Shown: in pieces, positions 62,709 through 64,000 of the stretch
Numbering within the stretch: the stretch's first letter is position 1
Layout: the number at the start of each line of letters is the position of its first letter
NCBI RefSeq assembly: GCF_000262345.1
Contig: NZ_AJTQ01000186.1
Span: 51,397-115,396 of the forward strand
Length of the DNA: 64,000 nucleotides
Direction: 5' to 3'
Source: Streptomyces xiaopingdaonensis
GTDB lineage: Bacteria; Actinomycetota; Actinomycetes; Streptomycetales; Streptomycetaceae
The notes under the pieces: generated by a model
Database searches by the model: none
The model's input: the letters and a program-made list of their open reading frames with translations, nothing else
What the model was told of the DNA's origin: nothing
Program-made: the position numbers and the translations under genes

Positions 62709-64000
62709 CGGTCGCCTCCTGCTGCGCTCTCTGCGGCGCGGAGGGCCGCGCCGAGGATCGCGGCGCCCTCCTCCGCTTCCTCCGCGGTGAGGCTGAGCGG
62801 CGGCGCGACCCGCAGCACGCTGCTGACGGCGTGGCCGTGGCCTCCTCCCTTGCCGACGAGCAGGCCGCCTCTGCGGGCCTCTTCCAGCACCAACGACGCG
62901 GCGTCCGGCGCTGGTTGACCGCTGCGCGGGTCGACGAGTTCGACGCCGATCATCAGGCCCCTCCCCCGTACCTGCGAGACGACGCCGAGCCCCTCGGCCT
63001 CCGCTTCGAGCCGCTCCTTGAGGAGGGCGCCGACGCGGCGGGCGTTGCTCTGGAGGTCGTTGTCGAGGAGGTGGGCGAGGTTGGCGTTGCCTGCCGCCAT
63101 CGTGACGGGGCTGCCGCCGAAGGTGGAGATCGAGTTGCCGTCGATCGCGTCCATGACCTCGGCGCGGGCGACGACGCCGCCGATCGACATGCCGTTGCCG
63201 ATGCCCTTGGCGAAGGTGAGCAGGTCGGGCGGGCCGTTGCCGGCGTGCGCCTCCCAGCCCCAGAAGTGGTCGCCTGTGCGGCCCCACCCCGTCTGCACCT
63301 CGTCGGTGATCCACAGGATGCCGTGGCGGTCGAGGACTTCGCGGAAGGCGGCGAAGAGGCCGTCGGGCGGCGCGGTGAACCCGCCGACGCCCTGGACGGG
63401 TTCGGCGATGAGCGCGGCGACGCGGCCGCCGGTCTGGGCGAGGACGTCCTCCAGGTCGGCGACGCAGGCGTCGATGTAGGCGGCGTCGTCGAGGTCGGCG
63501 TAGGGGCCGCGGTGGCGGACGCTGCCGTGGACGTAGAGGGTGTGCAGCGGGGAGAGGGTCGTCGGGGACCAGGACTGGTTGCCCGTGATGCCGACGGCGG
63601 AGAAGGACCGGCCGTGGTAGCTGTTGCGCATCGCGAGCACCTGGTTGGAGCCGCGGTACGCGGTGGCGAGGAGCAGCGCCGTGTCGTTGGCCTCGGTGCC
63701 CGAGGTGGTGAAGAAGACGCGTGCGTCGGGGATGCCGGAGAGGTCGGCGATCTGCTCCGCGAGGTCCACCATGGGGCGGTTGAGGTAGAGGGTGGAGGAG
63801 TGGAGGAGGCGCTGGGACTGGTCGGTCACCGCCTTGGTGACCTCGGGGAGGGCGTGGGCGGTCATCGTGGTGAGGATGCCGCCGAAGAAGTCGAGGTAGC
63901 GGCGGCCCTCCGCGTCCCAGACGTGGCGGCCCTCACCGTGCGAGAGCTCGATCGGCTCGTCGTAGTAGAGGGCGAGCCAGTCGGGGAGGACGGAGCGGTG
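62705..64000 (-). CDS. Class III PLP aminotransferase (5' end beyond the window)
   Basis: The frame is open to base 64000; an internal ATG at 63865 is not the start, because the upstream codons continue the family N-terminus (LALYYDEPIELSHGEGRHVW, then YLDFFGGI). The 431 visible residues include the PLP site FFTTSGTEANDTALLLA, NSYHGRSFSA, ITDEVQTGWGRTG and the Schiff-base Lys in LLTFAKGIGNGMSIGG. It is of the beta-alanine/alanine-glyoxylate type, consistent with transamination of beta-amino acids made by the downstream hydantoinase pathway. Confidence 0.95.
   Translation of the reverse strand, partial: HRSVLPDWLALYYDEPIELSHGEGRHVWDAEGRRYLDFFGGILTTMTAHALPEVTKAVTDQSQRLLHSSTLYLNRPMVDLAEQIADLSGIPDARVFFTTSGTEANDTALLLATAYRGSNQVLAMRNSYHGRSFSAVGITGNQSWSPTTLSPLHTLYVHGSVRHRGPYADLDDAAYIDACVADLEDVLAQTGGRVAALIAEPVQGVGGFTAPPDGLFAAFREVLDRHGILWITDEVQTGWGRTGDHFWGWEAHAGNGPPDLLTFAKGIGNGMSIGGVVARAEVMDAIDGNSISTFGGSPVTMAAGNANLAHLLDNDLQSNARRVGALLKERLEAEAEGLGVVSQVRGRGLMIGVELVDPRSGQPAPDAASLVLEEARRGGLLVGKGGGHGHAVSSVLRVAPPLSLTAEEAEEGAAILGAALRAAESAAGGDR

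Overview
The window reads as the chromosome of a high-GC actinomycete, almost certainly Streptomyces or a close relative. The signs are strong G/C bias at third codon positions, many GTG starts, 4-nt ATGA/GTGA stop-start overlaps, DmdR/IdeR-type iron boxes, and an Scr1/DUF397 regulator pair. I found no rRNA, tRNA, CRISPR array or phage module. Both ends cut through genes: an FGGY sugar kinase on the left and a class III aminotransferase on the right.

Layout. 1-7.8 kb holds housekeeping and accessory enzymes: the sugar kinase, a TetR regulator with a flavodoxin-fold quinone reductase, glycerate kinase, a CrtI-like FAD oxidoreductase, an inositol-phosphatase-like enzyme and a sirtuin. 7.8-17.9 kb is a catecholate siderophore block: a siderophore-uptake ATPase divergent from genes matching entA, entC, entE, a split entB (isochorismatase plus aryl carrier), a one-module C-A-PCP-TE synthetase and a short MbtH protein. 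The adenylation-domain pocket I read (DVWHFSLVD plus the invariant Lys) is the serine code of EntF, so the predicted scaffold is enterobactin, not a Thr- or Arg-containing relative.

18.2-30.1 kb is a different theme. It has a formylglycine-generating enzyme, an IclR-controlled galactonate/KDPGal pathway (dehydratase, aldolase, PfkB kinase), a sugar transporter and a cytosolic CxPSR sulfatase. It then has an FAD monooxygenase, a transposase remnant and an MFS transporter of visibly lower GC. It separates the two halves of the siderophore system.

30.3-43.4 kb resumes iron acquisition. Around one iron box lie two divergent operons. One encodes a glycosyltransferase, an enterochelin esterase and a siderophore-binding lipoprotein. 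The other encodes a fused two-half ABC exporter, all four dTDP-L-rhamnose genes (rmlA, B, D, C) and two FecCD permeases. The combination mirrors the salmochelin logic of enterobacteria (IroB, IroD/Fes, IroC), but with a rhamnose donor pathway embedded. The main hypothesis is a glycosylated, probably rhamnosylated, enterobactin made, exported, re-imported and hydrolysed by one DmdR-type regulon.

43.6-64 kb is mixed accessory and core material: a quinone oxidoreductase behind tandem operator-like repeats, a domain-permuted lipoate ligase, a heavily frameshifted pseudogene, a regulator-MFS pair with a probable leaderless promoter, an alpha/beta hydrolase divergent from a MerR regulator, a VOC protein, a GlcP-like sugar permease, a transposase remnant and a zinc alcohol dehydrogenase. 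There follow an Scr1/DUF397 module facing four tiny genes, a membrane-anchored surface protein, and a hydantoin/pyrimidine-catabolic operon running off the right edge.
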